64,000 nucleotides of DNA, from positions 1 through 64,000 of the forward strand of contig NZ_JALBWV010000026.1 in NCBI RefSeq assembly GCF_022678645.1, in the 5' to 3' direction. Made by a program: the position numbers and the translations under genes. The notes below the pieces were generated by a model, which ran no database searches, was not told the origin of the DNA, and saw only the letters and a program-made list of their open reading frames with translations. Position 1 is the first letter of the stretch. Each line of letters starts with the position of its first letter. Positions 62,479-64,000 of the stretch are shown one piece after another. This stretch comes from Saccharopolyspora soli. GTDB lineage: Bacteria > Actinomycetota > Actinomycetes > Mycobacteriales > Pseudonocardiaceae.

Positions 62479-63615
62479 ATGACACGACGCGAACACGTGC
62501 CGGAGGTGCTCCCGGCCCCGCCGGAGACGGGAACCGCGGTGCGGGCTGTGCCCGGAAACCCTGGCACCGCACCGGAATCCGTGCCCGGACGCCGCTCGGT
62601 GGCGCTGGGGCTGGCCGCGCTGGGCGTGGTGCTGCTGCCCGCGCTGGCGCTGTTGATCGGCCTGTCCGCCGCGCCCGGTTTCCTCCTGGTCTGGGCGGCG
62701 GTGTGGATCGCGCTCGCTGCGGTGGGGTGGCTGCTGGACGCGCGGACCCCGCGCCGCTGGCACGGCTGGGCGCTGCTGGCCGCGGTGCCCCAGGCGGTCG
62801 CCAACCTGATCTTCGCGGCCCCGCTCGGTCTCCTCGGGCTGGTGGTGCTGGTCGTCTCGCCGCTGCTGGCGCGGGCAGCGCACCGCCGCTACACCGCGCC
62901 CGCTCTGGACCTCGCCGAGCTCGATGTGGAGATCGCGGTCCCGAATTCGCCGGGCACTGGGCGGTTGCGGATCGGCCGGGATCGGGTGGTGCTGGCGCGG
63001 ACCGTCAGGGCTGGTGGCGGGCATGTCGACCACGCGCTGCCGCTGGCCGAGCTGTCGCTGGCCCAGCCCGGCGAGATCGACGCCGACGAAGCCTGGTGGC
63101 CACTGCCCGGTGGCAACGGCGTCCAACTGCGCCGCGCGCCAGCGGTGCGGCTGGTCGCCGGGGCGCAGCAGTGGCTGGTGCACGTCGCCGATCCGCGGCT
63201 GGTGGCCGCGATCGTGCGCCGACGGGCCACTGCGGCCTGGCCGCAGCGCACCGGTCCGCAGGACCTCACCGCCTGGCACGCGCTGCGCAAGTGGGCCGTC
63301 GCGCGCACCACGACCTTCCGCGACGCCAGGCAGACCCAGGCGTACACGGCCTTCCGAGGACCGGCGGGCTTCGCGGCCGCCGTGCTCGGGTCGATGCTGC
63401 TGGCCACCGCTGTCGGCCGGGCGATCACCGATCCGGGGCTGTGGATCGTCGGCGCCGTCCTGCTGGCGCTCGGCGGCTACCTGGTCGTCGCGTGGCTGCG
63501 GGTGCGGCGCCGGATGGAGTTCGCCGAGCTGCACCAGCTCCCGCCGCACAGCCCGGCCTGGGGCGACCCGCGCCCCGACGTCGCCCCGATCCCAGCCTGG
63601 CGCCCCTGGACGTGA
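62479..63615 (+). CDS. Hypothetical membrane protein, related to preceding gene
   Basis: A 378-residue protein: Pro-rich cytoplasmic start, three to four hydrophobic segments (about 40-65, 70-85, 95-120), a PH-like section (TGRLRIGRDRVVLARTV, LPLAELSLAQP, VRLVAGAQQWLVHVADPRLVAAIV) and two further C-terminal membrane segments (about 300-345). Segment order GDRLRL / AITEV / DAQLLPV in the neighbour parallels GRLRIG / AELSL / QQWLVHV here. Function unknown. It starts at an ATG 25 bases after the previous stop. Confidence 0.78.
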   Translation: MTRREHVPEVLPAPPETGTAVRAVPGNPGTAPESVPGRRSVALGLAALGVVLLPALALLIGLSAAPGFLLVWAAVWIALAAVGWLLDARTPRRWHGWALLAAVPQAVANLIFAAPLGLLGLVVLVVSPLLARAAHRRYTAPALDLAELDVEIAVPNSPGTGRLRIGRDRVVLARTVRAGGGHVDHALPLAELSLAQPGEIDADEAWWPLPGGNGVQLRRAPAVRLVAGAQQWLVHVADPRLVAAIVRRRATAAWPQRTGPQDLTAWHALRKWAVARTTTFRDARQTQAYTAFRGPAGFAAAVLGSMLLATAVGRAITDPGLWIVGAVLLALGGYLVVAWLRVRRRMEFAELHQLPPHSPAWGDPRPDVAPIPAWRPWT

Positions 63616-63616
63616 A

Positions 63617-63635
63617 CCGGTGCGGGCAGCACCGG
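63617..63635. terminator. Short hairpin between convergent genes
   Basis: CCGGTGC and complement with a 5-base loop. Weak stem, but it stands in the 38-base gap between two convergent stops. Confidence 0.3.
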
Positions 63636-63653
63636 CACCCGTTCCGTTTGCTC

Positions 63654-64000
63654 CTACTTCGGTGGGTCAGGTAGATCCAGCTTGCGGGGCTCCTGCTGCG
63701 GCTTGTCGTCGACTTCGCCGTAGTCGTTGTCGTTGACGTTGTTCGGCCCGCCCGGAATGTTGGCGTGCTGGCCAATCGTCTCGGAGTTGAACCCGTTGCT
63801 GTACGGGCTGTCCACATTGGCCCCGGCGACCGCGCCTTCGTCGGTCTGGAACCGCCAGCCCTGGTTGTTGGAGCCGGAGACCCACTCGCCACCACCCGGG
63901 ATCTCGGCCCGGCCGTTGCCTTCCCAGGTAGCGTTCAGACCCTCGTGCCTGCCCTGCATGCCGCCGGTCGCACCGCCGACACCACCGGAGATGGCGCCCG
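63654..64000 (-). CDS. Gly/Asn-rich protein, C-terminal part (5' end outside window)
   Basis: At least 115 C-terminal residues of a longer protein; the frame remains open to the end of the window. The sequence is rich in Gly, Asn, Asp and Pro (GAISGGVGGATGGMQGRHEG, FNSETIGQHANIPGGPNN, NDNDYGEVDDKPQ) and lacks hydrophobic segments. Such composition is common in secreted or ESX-associated proteins of Pseudonocardiaceae, but I do not recognise the family. The internal ATG at 63,959 is not necessarily a start. Stop is TAG at 63,654. Confidence 0.65.
   Translation of the reverse strand, partial: GAISGGVGGATGGMQGRHEGLNATWEGNGRAEIPGGGEWVSGSNNQGWRFQTDEGAVAGANVDSPYSNGFNSETIGQHANIPGGPNNVNDNDYGEVDDKPQQEPRKLDLPDPPK

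Overview
The window is high-GC actinobacterial chromosome with GTG/TTG starts, many 4-bp ATGA gene overlaps and long G/C-rich hairpins as terminators. The block from 47.8 to 61.5 kb (sigA, ppgK, suhB, cei, DUF4193, DUF3093, dut, DUF3710, OB-fold protein, DUF3159, two TrkA/Ceo proteins, a KimA-like permease and a TRAM methyltransferase) reproduces the sigA neighbourhood known from mycobacteria and other Mycobacteriales/Pseudonocardiales. Gene content and a recurrent intergenic repeat make me favour a Pseudonocardiaceae host such as Saccharopolyspora; that genus call is inference.

Layout. 0-10.4 kb: end of a rhodanese-type sulfurtransferase, an AcuC deacetylase next to a GNAT/acyl-CoA-synthetase-like protein acetyltransferase, an alpha/beta hydrolase, a YeeE/YedE sulfur permease, a lipoprotein, class I fumarase and a frameshifted tyrosine phosphatase. 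10.7-14.7 kb: group-2 sigma factor (sigB type) with a GGAAC-N18-GTT promoter, D-aminoacyl-tRNA deacylase, a methyltransferase and a small protein with four CxxC pairs. 15-22 kb: a molybdenum aldehyde oxidase operon (paoABC-type) with a YqhC-like AraC regulator, embedded in a decaying zone with at least four gene remnants: a second molybdenum-subunit tail, an SDR fragment, and a lysR and an epimerase gene that both lost their 5' ends at one junction.

22.6-32.0 kb: a TetR gene divergent from an operon of permease, two DUF1989 proteins, a urea/guanidine carboxylase and allophanate hydrolase. This arrangement is now understood to degrade guanidine (carboxylation, deimination, allophanate hydrolysis). 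32-38.5 kb: conserved housekeeping genes (acyltransferase, DUF3099, DUF3039, YihY, helicase, cysteine desulfurase-like enzyme, DUF7455). 39-46 kb: a collapsed MFS gene, then an ABC exporter coupled to a large beta-propeller/phosphoesterase, and an alpha/beta hydrolase. 46.3-61.5 kb: nhaA and the sigA/dut/potassium region. 61.5-64 kb: two related membrane proteins and the end of a Gly/Asn-rich protein.

Two stretches (about 71-155 and 29,538-29,768) are almost pure G or C runs that interrupt coding sequence; I read them as sequence or assembly artefacts. A repeat family with at least five copies lies just downstream of gene ends across the window. I found no tRNA, rRNA, CRISPR array or intact insertion sequence.
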